64,000 nt of DNA. Origin: Symbiopectobacterium purcellii_A (lineage in GTDB: Bacteria; Pseudomonadota; Gammaproteobacteria; Enterobacterales; Enterobacteriaceae). Numbering within the stretch: the first letter of the stretch is position 1; each line of letters opens with the position of its first letter. This document shows, piece by piece, positions 38,107 through 50,591 of this stretch. The stretch spans positions 1,736,001 through 1,800,000 of the forward strand of contig NZ_CP189882.1 of the NCBI RefSeq assembly GCF_052050035.1. The letters are read 5' to 3'. A program made the translations under genes and the position numbers. The notes beneath the pieces were generated by a model. It ran no database searches, was not told the DNA's origin, and saw only the letters and a list, made by a program, of their open reading frames with translations.

Positions 38107-38397
38107 TTTCCAACGGATGACTCGGTGCTAAAATTATTCTATCTAGCCTTGCATAATATCTCGGCTAAATGGACCCTACCAATCAGAGACTTGAAACCGG
38201 CTATGAGCCAATTCATGTTGATGTATGGAGATCGGATTTCCGGTTAAGCGATGGAGCCATTTACACGAAATTCTTTACAGACTCCAGGGTGCCGTTATTG
38301 TTTAAATTGTGAGCTTTAGGAAGTGATGTGAATCATACGAAAAAAGAAACGATGTTTTAATAAATGTATCATCTGGTTTCATTGTTTGTTTTTCATT

Positions 38398-38413
38398 TGT
38401 GATAGCGATCAAT
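38398..38413. promoter_or_regulatory. Putative CRP site upstream of rbsD
   Basis: TGTGATAGCGATCAAT matches the CRP consensus TGTGA-N6-TCACA at 8 of 10 core positions. It lies about 160 bp before the rbsD promoter region. Activation of rbs by cAMP-CRP is known in E. coli. Confidence 0.5.
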
Positions 38414-38481
38414 CTTCCTAAACCCTGGTCAACGGCTATTTTCTAACCCAATGTTTTTCTTATCTCTCTTTTTTGTGATAG

Positions 38482-38493
38482 CGAAACGTTTCG
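38482..38493. promoter_or_regulatory. RbsR-type operator 1
   Basis: The palindrome CGAAACGTTTCG, the core of LacI/GalR-family RbsR operators, lies 67 bp upstream of operator 2. It is embedded between half-sites TGTGA and TCACA. Confidence 0.65.
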
Positions 38494-38558
38494 ATGACGA
38501 TCACAATTCTGCAAACTCTTTTTTGCTTTATCAGGACTTCTTCTTAAACTTTACTACA

Positions 38559-38574
38559 AGCGAAACGTTTCGCT
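38559..38574. promoter_or_regulatory. RbsR operator 2 at the rbs promoter
   Basis: A perfect 16-bp palindrome AGCGAAACGTTTCGCT lies 24 bp before the rbsD start. A -35-like TTGCTT (38523-38528) and -10-like TAAACT (38545-38550) sit just upstream, so repressor here would cover the start of transcription. The same core is present in the E. coli rbs operator. Confidence 0.8.
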
Positions 38575-38598
38575 GTCGTTATCAAAACGAGTGAAATA

Positions 38599-39018
38599 AT
38601 GAAAAAAGGCGCATTACTCAATTCCGAAGTCTCGAGCGTGATTGCCCGACTTGGGCACACAGACCAAGTGGTGGTGTGTGATGCAGGGTTACCCATTCCT
38701 GCCACCACCGCCCGTGTCGATCTGGCGTTAACACACAATGTGCCTACCTTTATACAGGTGCTGAGTGTGATTACGCAGGAGATGCAGGTGGAAGCGGCGA
38801 TTGTTGCTCAAGAGATTATCGAGAAGAACCCAGTGCTCCATGACGCTATACGTGAGCATTTGCAAAAACTTGAACAACACCAGGGAAACACCATTGCGTT
38901 GCACTATGTCAGTCATGAGGCATTCAAGACGCAAAGCGGGCAGAGCAGGGCCGTTTTTCGCAGCGGTGAATGCTCGCCCTATGCCAATATTATTTTGTGT
39001 GCTGGCGTAACCTTCTGA
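38599..39018 (+). CDS. rbsD: D-ribose pyranase
   Basis: RbsD interconverts the pyranose and furanose forms of D-ribose so that RbsK can phosphorylate it. 139 residues as in E. coli. MKKGALLNSEVSSVIARLGH carries the catalytic His of the family (RLGHTD), and VVCDAGLPIP is typical. ATG 38599 follows GAGTGAAATA. First gene of the operon, 7 bp before rbsA. It has no lesion. Confidence 0.96.
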   Translation: MKKGALLNSEVSSVIARLGHTDQVVVCDAGLPIPATTARVDLALTHNVPTFIQVLSVITQEMQVEAAIVAQEIIEKNPVLHDAIREHLQKLEQHQGNTIALHYVSHEAFKTQSGQSRAVFRSGECSPYANIILCAGVTF

Positions 39019-39025
39019 GGCCGAG

Positions 39026-40531
39026 ATGGAACCTTTATTACAGTTGCAGGGGATAGTAAAAACCTTTCCCGGTGTAAAAGCGCTGTCCGGTGCTGCCCTG
39101 AATGTCTATCCCGGCAAGGTGATGGCGCTGGTGGGGGAGAATGGTGCCGGTAAATCGACCCTGATGAAGGTGCTCACCGGTATTTACCGCAAAGATGCCG
39201 GTCATGTTCGCTTTCTCGGGCAAGAGGTTGCCTTTAACGGGCCAAAATCATCACAGCACGCGGGTATCGGTATTATTCATCAGGAACTTAACCTGATTCC
39301 TCAACTGACGATTGCTGAAAATATTTTCCTTGGCCGTGAGTTTACCGGAGCCTTGGGGCGCATTGATTGGCAAAAGATGTACGCCGAAGCCGACAAGTTG
39401 TTGAAAAAGCTCAACCTGCGCTACAATAGCCGCCGACTGGTCGGCGAGTTGTCCATTGGTGACCAGCAAATGGTCGAGATTGCCAAGGTGCTGAGTTTTG
39501 AATCCAAAGTGATCATCATGGATGAACCCACCGATGCACTGACGGATACCGAAACCGCTTCCTTATTTACCATGATTAAAGAACTGACCGCACAGGGCTG
39601 CGGTATCGTCTATATCTCCCACCGCCTGAAAGAGATCTTTGAGATTTGTGATGACGTGACCGTGCTGCGCGACGGTCAGTTTATCGGTGAGCGCCCGGTC
39701 AACCAACTGCATGAAGAGCAGCTCATTGAAATGATGGTAGGGCGCAAGCTGGAAGAGCAGTACCCAAGGTTGAATACCGTGCCGGGCGATATTCGCTTGA
39801 GCGTTACAGACCTGACGGGGCCGGGCGTTAAAGGCGTCAGCTTTACGCTGCGGCAGGGGGAAATTCTCGGTGTTTCCGGCTTGATGTGCGCAGGTCGTAC
39901 AGAACTGATGAAGATCCTGTATGGCGCACTTCCTCGTACGCACGGAGACGTGGCGCTGGATGGCCGTGAGGTGGTGACGCGCAGTCCGCAGGATGGGTTG
40001 GCAAACGGCATCGTTTATATCTCCGAAGATCGCAAACGTGATGGTCTGGTGTTGGGGATGTCCGTCAAAGAGAACATGTCGCTGACGGCGTTGCGTTATT
40101 TCAGCCGTGATTTTGGCGCACTCAAACATGAAGACGAACGCACCGCGGTCAGTGATTTTATCCGTTTATTCAATATTAAAACTCCCTCAATGGCACAGCC
40201 CATTGGCCTGTTGTCCGGCGGAAATCAGCAGAAGGTTGCGATTGCCCGCGGTCTGATGACGCGGCCGAAAGTGCTGATTCTTGATGAACCTACGCGCGGC
40301 GTCGATGTGGGGGCCAAGAAGGAGATCTACCAGTTAATCAACCAGTTCAAAGAAGAAGGCCTCAGCATCATTTTGGTGTCATCGGAAATGCCGGAAGTGT
40401 TGGGTATGAGCGATCGCATTTTGGTGATGCATGAAGGCCGCTTGAGCGGTGAATTTTCCATTGAGCAGGCCACTCAGGAAGTGCTGATGGCGGCGGCGGT
40501 TGGCAAGCAATATAGCGTAAAGCAGGAGTAA
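39026..40531 (+). CDS. rbsA: Ribose ABC transporter ATP-binding protein
   Basis: RbsA is the double ATPase that powers ribose import. 501 residues, E. coli length. Two nucleotide-binding domains: the first with Walker A GENGAGKSTLMK, signature ELSIGDQQMVEIAK and Walker B VIIMDEPTDAL; the second with a degenerate Walker A (GLMCAGRTELMK), signature LSGGNQQKVAIARGL and Walker B LILDEPTRGVDVG. The degenerate second P-loop is normal for this family. 7-bp spacings to rbsD and rbsC suggest translational coupling. Confidence 0.97.
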   Translation: MEPLLQLQGIVKTFPGVKALSGAALNVYPGKVMALVGENGAGKSTLMKVLTGIYRKDAGHVRFLGQEVAFNGPKSSQHAGIGIIHQELNLIPQLTIAENIFLGREFTGALGRIDWQKMYAEADKLLKKLNLRYNSRRLVGELSIGDQQMVEIAKVLSFESKVIIMDEPTDALTDTETASLFTMIKELTAQGCGIVYISHRLKEIFEICDDVTVLRDGQFIGERPVNQLHEEQLIEMMVGRKLEEQYPRLNTVPGDIRLSVTDLTGPGVKGVSFTLRQGEILGVSGLMCAGRTELMKILYGALPRTHGDVALDGREVVTRSPQDGLANGIVYISEDRKRDGLVLGMSVKENMSLTALRYFSRDFGALKHEDERTAVSDFIRLFNIKTPSMAQPIGLLSGGNQQKVAIARGLMTRPKVLILDEPTRGVDVGAKKEIYQLINQFKEEGLSIILVSSEMPEVLGMSDRILVMHEGRLSGEFSIEQATQEVLMAAAVGKQYSVKQE

Positions 40532-40538
40532 GTCAGAC

Positions 40539-41507
40539 ATGAGTTCCGAATCTATCACGGCAAAGCGCTGGTTCAGTAAAGAGTGGCTGTTGGAGCAAAA
40601 GTCGCTGATTGCCCTGCTGATCCTGATCGCATTGGTCTCGTCCATGAGCCCTAACTTTTTCACGGTCAATAACCTGTTCAATATCCTGCAACAGACATCG
40701 GTGAACGCCATTATGGCGGTAGGAATGACGCTGGTGATTCTGATATCGGGTATCGATTTATCGGTTGGATCTCTACTGGCGCTGACCGGCGCGGTGGCGG
40801 CATCGATTGTTGGCCTGGAAGTGAATGCGCTTCTGGCGGTGTTTGGCGCGTTGGCGCTCGGTGCGGCCATCGGGGCAGGTACTGGCGTGATTGTGGCGAA
40901 AGGCAAAGTGCAGGCGTTTATCGCCACGCTGGTGATGATGTTGCTGCTGCGCGGCGTCACCATGGTGTACACCAACGGCAGCCCAATCAACACCGGTTTT
41001 TCTGACGTCGCTGATACCTTTGGCTGGTTTGGTATTGGTCGCCCTCTGGGGATTCCTACACCAATCTGGTTGATGGTTATCGTTTTTATCGCGGCCTGGT
41101 ACATGCTGCACCACACGCGGCTTGGGCGTTATATCTATGCGCTGGGCGGCAATGAAGCGGCGACGCGCTTGTCGGGCATCAGCGTCGATAAAGTCAAAAT
41201 TATCGTCTACGGCTTGTGTGGGTTGTTGTCTGCACTGGCTGGGATTATCGAAGTCGCGCGTTTGTCATCGGCACAGCCGACGGCGGGCACGGGGTATGAA
41301 CTGGATGCGATTGCGGCAGTAGTGCTGGGCGGAACCAGTTTGGCGGGCGGTAAAGGGCGCATTGTCGGCACGCTTATCGGCGCGCTGATTCTTGGGTTCC
41401 TCAACAATGGACTGAATCTGTTAGGTGTTTCTTCTTACTACCAAATGATCGTGAAGGCAGCCGTTATTTTGCTGGCGGTTTTGGTAGATAACAAAAGCAG
41501 TAAATAA
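40539..41507 (+). CDS. rbsC: Ribose ABC transporter permease
   Basis: Inner-membrane channel subunit of RbsABC. 322 residues with about ten hydrophobic segments. Family motifs LISGIDLSVGSLLALTGAV, GRYIYALGGNEAATRLSGI and GRIVGTLIGALILGFLNNG are present. It begins MSSESITAKRWFSKEWLLEQ. It has no lesion. Confidence 0.97.
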   Translation: MSSESITAKRWFSKEWLLEQKSLIALLILIALVSSMSPNFFTVNNLFNILQQTSVNAIMAVGMTLVILISGIDLSVGSLLALTGAVAASIVGLEVNALLAVFGALALGAAIGAGTGVIVAKGKVQAFIATLVMMLLLRGVTMVYTNGSPINTGFSDVADTFGWFGIGRPLGIPTPIWLMVIVFIAAWYMLHHTRLGRYIYALGGNEAATRLSGISVDKVKIIVYGLCGLLSALAGIIEVARLSSAQPTAGTGYELDAIAAVVLGGTSLAGGKGRIVGTLIGALILGFLNNGLNLLGVSSYYQMIVKAAVILLAVLVDNKSSK

Positions 41508-41536
41508 CCTTCATTCTCACGCATAGGAATTGGATT

Positions 41537-42427
41537 ATGAATATGAAAAAACTGGCTACGCTGGTTTCTGCTGTTGCATTAAGTGCTACGGTGAGCGCCA
41601 ATGCGCTGGCTAAAGAGTCGATAGCATTAGTGGTTTCAACCCTGAATAACCCGTTCTTCGTGTCACTGAAAGACGGCGCGCAAAAAGAAGCGGATAAATT
41701 GGGCTACGACCTGGTGGTGTTAGATTCGCAAAACAACCCGGCAAAAGAGCTCTCCAACGTTCAGGATCTGACCGTGCGCGGTACCAAACTGCTACTCATC
41801 AACCCGACAGACTCTGATGCCGTAGGTAACGCGGTGAAACTGGCGAATCAGGCCAACATTCCGGTGATTACGCTGGATCGCGTGGCGGGCAGCGGCGCGG
41901 TGGTAAGCCACGTGGCGTCTGACAATGCGTTTGGTGGCAAAGTTGCCGGCGATTTCATCGCGAAAAAATTGGGTGAAGGTGCAAAGGTGATTCAGTTGGA
42001 AGGTATCGCTGGAACCTCTGCCGCCCGTGAACGCGGCGCTGGCTTTATGAAATCCGCTGAGAAGAACAAATTTGTCATGCTGGCCAGTCAGCCCGCCGAT
42101 TTCGATCGTACCAAAGGGCTGAACGTGATGCAGAACCTGCTCACCGCACACCCTGATGTAAAAGCCGTGTTCGCACAAAACGATGAAATGGCACTGGGTG
42201 CGCTGCGTGCTCTGCAAACGGCGGGTAAAACTGATGTCATGGTGGTCGGTTTTGATGGCACGCAGGATGGCGTAAAAGCCGTAGAGGGCGGGAAACTGGC
42301 TGCCACTGTTGCACAACGTCCTGAAAAAATAGGTGAAATTGGCGTACAAACCGCTGACAAGGTCATCAAGGGTGAAAAGGTACAGGCGATTATCCCGGTT
42401 GATCTGAAACTGGTTGCCAAAGAATAA
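41537..42427 (+). CDS. rbsB: Ribose-binding periplasmic protein
   Basis: Type I periplasmic binding protein delivering ribose to RbsAC and, in E. coli, to the Trg chemoreceptor. 296 residues. The Sec signal peptide (MNMKKLATLVSAVALSATV..ANALA) is followed by mature KESIALVVSTLNNPFFVSLK. Ligand-contact motifs LDRVAGSG, QNDEMALGALRAL and VVGFDGTQDG are conserved. Shine-Dalgarno AGGAATTGG. It has no lesion. Confidence 0.97.
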   Translation: MNMKKLATLVSAVALSATVSANALAKESIALVVSTLNNPFFVSLKDGAQKEADKLGYDLVVLDSQNNPAKELSNVQDLTVRGTKLLLINPTDSDAVGNAVKLANQANIPVITLDRVAGSGAVVSHVASDNAFGGKVAGDFIAKKLGEGAKVIQLEGIAGTSAARERGAGFMKSAEKNKFVMLASQPADFDRTKGLNVMQNLLTAHPDVKAVFAQNDEMALGALRALQTAGKTDVMVVGFDGTQDGVKAVEGGKLAATVAQRPEKIGEIGVQTADKVIKGEKVQAIIPVDLKLVAKE

Positions 42428-42440
42428 CGAATAACAACGA

Positions 42441-42475
42441 CAAGCAGCGCAGCCGAAATAAGGCGGCGCTTTTAA
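42441..42475 (+). terminator. Intra-operon hairpin between rbsB and rbsK
   Basis: AGCGCaGCCG and CGGCgGCGCT-type arms (GCGCAGCC / GGCGGCGC) around AAATAA, followed by TTTTAAT. It may partly terminate or stabilise rbsB mRNA, which is usually more abundant than rbsK mRNA. Confidence 0.45.
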
Positions 42476-42494
42476 TCACTTTTGGGGCGATTTT

Positions 42495-43421
42495 ATGAAA
42501 ACGGGCAAACTCGTGGTGTTGGGCAGTATTAATGCCGACCATATCCTCAATCTGACACACTTCCCTCAACCGGGCGAAACGGTGATCGGTAAGCAATACC
42601 AGGTCGCTTTTGGTGGTAAAGGGGCTAATCAGGCGGTTGCTGCCGGGCGCAGTGGTGCCGATATCGCCTTTATTGCTGGCGTGGGTGAGGATGATATTGG
42701 CGCACGCATTCGCGAGCAGTTGTCTCGTGACCAGATAGATGTTTCTGCCGTTGAAACCGTTGCCGATGAAACCACGGGCGTTGCGCTGATTTTTGTCAAT
42801 GGCGACGCTGAGAATATGATTGGTATTAACGCGGGTGCCAATGCGGCGATCACTCCCGATGTTCTGGCTCGTCACCGCCAAAAAATCATTGATGCTTCTG
42901 CCTTATTAATGCAGCTTGAGTCTCCGCTGGAGACGGTTATTGCCGCTGCGCAGTTGGCGCATCAGCACCAAACGCGTGTAATTTTAAACCCGGCTCCCGC
43001 CTGTGACTTGCCGGATGAGCTGCTGGCGCTGGTGGATATGATCACGCCGAATGAAACGGAAGCGCAGCGTCTGACCGGTGTCACTGTGCAGAATGAGCAA
43101 GATGCAGCACGGGCTGCGCAACTATTGCATAATAAAGGCATTACTACCGTGCTGATTACATTGGGTAGCCGCGGCGTCTGGCTGAGTGAAAACGGTCAGG
43201 GTCAGCGCATTCCCGGTTTCCAGGTTCAGGCCGTAGATACGATTGCGGCGGGAGATACCTTTAATGGTGCGCTGGTAACGGCTCTTTTGGAACATCAACC
43301 GATGCAAACCGCCGTGAAGTTTGCTCATGCTGCCGCTGCCATTGCGGTAAGGCGCGCTGGTGCTCAATCTTCCGTGCCGTGGCGCAATGAGATCGATGCA
43401 TTTTTACACTCTCAGGGGTGA
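42495..43421 (+). CDS. rbsK: Ribokinase
   Basis: RbsK phosphorylates D-ribose to ribose-5-phosphate with ATP. 308 residues (E. coli 309). PfkB-family signatures are GGKGANQAVAAGRSGADIAF near residue 38 and the C-terminal VDTIAAGDTFNGALVTAL with the catalytic Asp (AAGDTF). Substrate-binding N-terminus SINADHIL. It has no lesion. rbsR starts 3 bp downstream. Confidence 0.97.
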   Translation: MKTGKLVVLGSINADHILNLTHFPQPGETVIGKQYQVAFGGKGANQAVAAGRSGADIAFIAGVGEDDIGARIREQLSRDQIDVSAVETVADETTGVALIFVNGDAENMIGINAGANAAITPDVLARHRQKIIDASALLMQLESPLETVIAAAQLAHQHQTRVILNPAPACDLPDELLALVDMITPNETEAQRLTGVTVQNEQDAARAAQLLHNKGITTVLITLGSRGVWLSENGQGQRIPGFQVQAVDTIAAGDTFNGALVTALLEHQPMQTAVKFAHAAAAIAVRRAGAQSSVPWRNEIDAFLHSQG

Positions 43422-43424
43422 CTT

Positions 43425-44426
43425 GTGGCCACAATGAAGGATGTTGCTCGTCTGGCGGGCGTGTCGACGTCAACCGTTTCACATGTAATTAATAACAATC
43501 GCTTTGTTAGCGACACGGTGCGTGAACGGGTATTGGCGACCGTTGATGCGCTCAATTACGCACCGTCTGCGCTGGCGCGCAGTTTGAAGATCAATCAGAC
43601 GCAAACTATTGGTATGTTGCTAACGGCCAGTAGTAACCCGTTTTATGCTGAAGTGGTGCGTGGCGTTGAGCGTAGCTGCTACGAGCGCGGCTATAGCCTG
43701 ATCCTGTGCAATACCGAAGGTGACCATAATCGGCTGGATCGCAGTCTGGAAACCTTGATGCAAAAGCGGGTTGATGGCTTGCTCCTGATGTGTACCGAGA
43801 ACCACCGCCCCTCTCCGGAAACCATCAGCCGTTACCCGTCAATTCCACTGGTGATGATGGACTGGTCGCCGTTTGAAGGCGTCAGTGATGTTATCAAGGA
43901 CAATTCTCTGCTTGGCGGCGATATTGCAACCCGCCATCTGATCGACAGCGGATACCGTAACATCGCTTGTATCGCTGGCCCACAGGATAAAACAACGGCC
44001 TATAACCGACTGTTAGGCTATCGGCAGGCGATGCAGCGTGCCGGTTTGCCCGTTCCTGATGATTACGTGGTGTTAGGGGATTTCGAGTTTGAAACCGGGT
44101 ACCAGGCGATGCGTAAACTGCTGTCGCTGGCGAAAAGGCCGGAGGCGGTGTTCTGTAGTAATGATGCAATGGCCGTTGGGGTTTATCACGCGCTCTATCA
44201 GGCGGGGTTATCTATTCCAAGGGATATGGCCGTGGTGGGTTATGACGATATAGAACTGGCGCGCTATATGTCTCCGCCGTTAACAACCATTCATCAACCA
44301 AAAGATGAATTGGGGGAACTGGCGGTGGATACGCTGTTATACCGTTTGGAACATCCTGAAACCGAGCCAACGGTACTGGTATTAACGCCCGAGTTGGTGC
44401 CGCGTGAATCGGTTGCTCACCGGTAA
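43425..44426 (+). CDS. rbsR: Ribose operon repressor
   Basis: LacI/GalR-family repressor, 333 residues, GTG start (VATMKDVARLAGVSTSTVSH). The N-terminal HTH and hinge (NYAPSALARSLK) are intact. The C-terminal periplasmic-binding-like domain (SNDAMAVGVYHALYQAG; TTIHQPKDELGELAVD) binds ribose. It should bind the GCGAAACGTTTCGC palindromes at 38482 and 38559. An ATG two codons after GTG could be an alternative start. It has no lesion. Confidence 0.96.
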   Translation: MATMKDVARLAGVSTSTVSHVINNNRFVSDTVRERVLATVDALNYAPSALARSLKINQTQTIGMLLTASSNPFYAEVVRGVERSCYERGYSLILCNTEGDHNRLDRSLETLMQKRVDGLLLMCTENHRPSPETISRYPSIPLVMMDWSPFEGVSDVIKDNSLLGGDIATRHLIDSGYRNIACIAGPQDKTTAYNRLLGYRQAMQRAGLPVPDDYVVLGDFEFETGYQAMRKLLSLAKRPEAVFCSNDAMAVGVYHALYQAGLSIPRDMAVVGYDDIELARYMSPPLTTIHQPKDELGELAVDTLLYRLEHPETEPTVLVLTPELVPRESVAHR

Positions 44427-44543
44427 ATAGGATTTACGACGCAGTAAAATGGGGTGTTTAGGATGAAATAGCGTCATCTATGCTGGTTTGCTATGCGATT
44501 CGCCGAAAAAACACCCACTCAGAAATAAAATTGAAGTTAGCCC

Positions 44544-44571
44544 TTGTCAGGGCGCGAGAAGTGTCTATACT
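44544..44571 (+). promoter_or_regulatory. rrn P1 promoter
   Basis: -35 TTGTCA (44544-44549), 16-bp spacer, -10 TATACT (44566-44571), then a GC-rich discriminator GCGCCTCC typical of stringently controlled rRNA P1 promoters. It starts only 117 bp after rbsR. Confidence 0.85.
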
Positions 44572-44651
44572 GCGCCTCCACTGACACCGCAACAGCGACA
44601 CGCAGTTGCGGTAACAGTCGGAAAGTTAGACGCGAAATTGAAAAATTAACG

Positions 44652-44679
44652 TTGACTTTTCAGCGGTGCAGCGTAATAT
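44652..44679 (+). promoter_or_regulatory. rrn P2 promoter
   Basis: -35 TTGACT (44652-44657), 16-bp spacer, -10 TAATAT (44674-44679) and a GC-rich discriminator (ACGCCTCCCGCGCC). About 108 bp after P1, as in E. coli rrn operons. Confidence 0.85.
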
Positions 44680-44710
44680 ACGCCTCCCGCGCCACGGTAG
44701 ATGTGGTAAC

Positions 44711-44722
44711 GCTCTTTAACAA
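44711..44722 (+). promoter_or_regulatory. rrn boxA antitermination site (leader)
   Basis: GCTCTTTAACAA in the leader matches the rrn boxA that loads NusB/NusE. A second copy (GCTCTTTAACAATC, about 46728-46741) precedes 23S, as in E. coli. Confidence 0.8.
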
Positions 44723-44881
44723 TTAATCAGACAATCTGTGTGGGCACTCACAGGACTTTATCGTAAAGCCTACAGGCTTAAAAAATAAAAGTCTTGAAGA
44801 GTGAACAACAGTTAATTCATTACGAACTAACAGTAATAATTCTTTGAGCATCGCTTCTCTTGCAGAAGCAAATCAAACTTT

Positions 44882-46423
<1,542 letters not shown>

Positions 46424-46562
46424 CCTAATGATACTGATTCTGCGAAGTGTTCACACAGATTGTCTGATGAAAATGCTGAGCAAAAAGCACCTGTTGATGA
46501 ATGAGTCTCTGACTCATGCTGATACGAACCGATTAGAGCTGTTATGTTAATCGGGTTTTCGT

Positions 46563-46638
46563 GTCCCCATCGTCTAGAGGCCTAGGACACTGCCCTTTCA
46601 CGGCTGTAACAGGGGTTCGAATCCCCTTGGGGACGCCA
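46563..46638 (+). tRNA. tRNA-Glu (UUC)
   Basis: 76 nt from GTCCCC to GGGGACGCCA, anticodon TTC in CCTTTCACGG, CCA encoded. It lies in the 16S-23S spacer, as in the E. coli rrnB/C/E/G class. Confidence 0.97.
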
Positions 46639-46835
46639 TACCGATAATGAGTGAAAGACATTATCACCGGTTCTGCGGAACCGACAATAACGTAAAGATG
46701 ACTTACGAGTCGTGTTTACGTTATTTGCTCTTTAACAATCTAGAACAAGCTGAAAATTAAAACGAGCAATATTGGCTCACTACCAATATTGTGATTCTCT
46801 CAAGCTTTCACACCCGAAACATTTTCGGGTTGTGA

Positions 46836-49743
<2,908 letters not shown>

Positions 49744-49855
49744 ACAACGCCGAAGATGTTTTGGTGTTGGTGTAGAGAATCAGAACTCGTGAAGTTCAGC
49801 TTGTTGACAGATTGGTCTTGCTGGCTCGAAAGGGCGGGTGAGATGAAACAGAATA

Positions 49856-49975
49856 TGCCTGGCGGCGATAGCGCGGTGGTCCCACCTGACCCCATGCCGA
49901 ACTCAGAAGTGAAACGCCGTAGCGCCGATGGTAGTGTGGGGCTTCCCCATGTGAGAGTAGGGAACTGCCAGGTTT
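49856..49975 (+). rRNA. rrf: 5S ribosomal RNA
   Basis: 120 nt from TGCCTGGCGGCGATAGCGCG to GGGAACTGCCAGGTTT. The CCCCATGCCGAACTCAG loop is conserved. Confidence 0.97.
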
Positions 49976-50020
49976 TTATGTCGATTATCAGACGGTGTCT
50001 GGTAATGAAAAAGTATCGGT

Positions 50021-50097
50021 GGAGCGGTAGTTCAGTCGGTTAGAATACCTGCCTGTCACGCAGGGGGTCGCGGGTTCGAGTCCCGTCCGTTCCGCCA
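50021..50097 (+). tRNA. tRNA-Asp (GUC)
   Basis: 77 nt from GGAGCGG to CCGTTCCGCCA, anticodon GTC in GCCTGTCACGC, CCA encoded. It follows 5S as E. coli aspT follows rrnC. Confidence 0.97.
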
Positions 50098-50105
50098 CCC
50101 TATTT

Positions 50106-50181
50106 AGGGGCGTAGTTCAATTGGTAGAGCACCGGTCTCCAAAACCGGGTGTTGGGAGTTCGAGTCTCTCCGCCCCTGCCA
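50106..50181 (+). tRNA. tRNA-Trp (CCA)
   Basis: 76 nt from AGGGGCG to CGCCCCTGCCA, anticodon CCA in GTCTCCAAAACC. It follows tRNA-Asp, as in E. coli rrnC (aspT-trpT). Confidence 0.97.
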
Positions 50182-50189
50182 GATAGATC

Positions 50190-50225
50190 AAAAAGCCTTC
50201 CATCGAAAGATGGAAGGCTTTTTTG
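50190..50225 (+). terminator. rrn operon terminator
   Basis: Stem AAAAAGCCTTCCATC / GATGGAAGGCTTTTT with a GAAA loop and following T run, 9 bp after tRNA-Trp. Confidence 0.92.
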
Positions 50226-50591
50226 TTTGCTTATCGATCAGGATCAAACGGTTACGTTTTGGGAAAGGAATCTTTAAATGAACGCTATTACCGCTTTTCG
50301 TTTACGCTGGCTTGCTGCTAGTGCATTAAACTAGTTGCTGAATAGAGACTTGCATTTTTTGTCAGGCTATTGAGAATAAAAAGAGGTTTAACTTAGAGAA
50401 TAAAGGTTTGAAATGATCAACAAAGAGCGGTTGTTACGAGATAATCGTTTATGTAAAGCAATCATTGGATTATCAGTCGAAGAATTGAAAAATTTAGCCG
50501 CTGAATTTTCAGCTTGTTATTTGATTTATCGGAAAAAGAATCGAAAAGATCACGAGCGGCAGATGGGTGCAGGGCAGAAAGGATTTATCCC

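Larger units (their letters stand above)
35837..38247 (+). pseudogene. IS256 transposase, degraded
   Basis: The frame survives in pieces 35837-36391, 36590-36797 and 38115-38247. Frameshifting deletion at FNGIRCG. Differences such as VYWVDVSAG and MDDVKRW mark it as an older subfamily, shared in part with the 23668 copy. Confidence 0.9.
35837..38284 (+). mobile_element. IS256-family element, old and degraded, carrying MITE and a new IS256
   Basis: The 5' ~325 bp are missing; it starts at the IPRDRNST part of the gene next to IS30. There is an internal deletion of about 70 bp near 36295. Many substitutions against the recent copies are present. It is interrupted by MITE o (36392) and by a complete inverted IS256 (36798-38106). 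The right repeat ends at 38284. Confidence 0.92.

Noticed and set aside
39668..39720. Degenerate second Walker A in RbsA as damage
   Set aside because: The second ATPase domain of RbsA-type sugar transporters normally has a degenerate P-loop.
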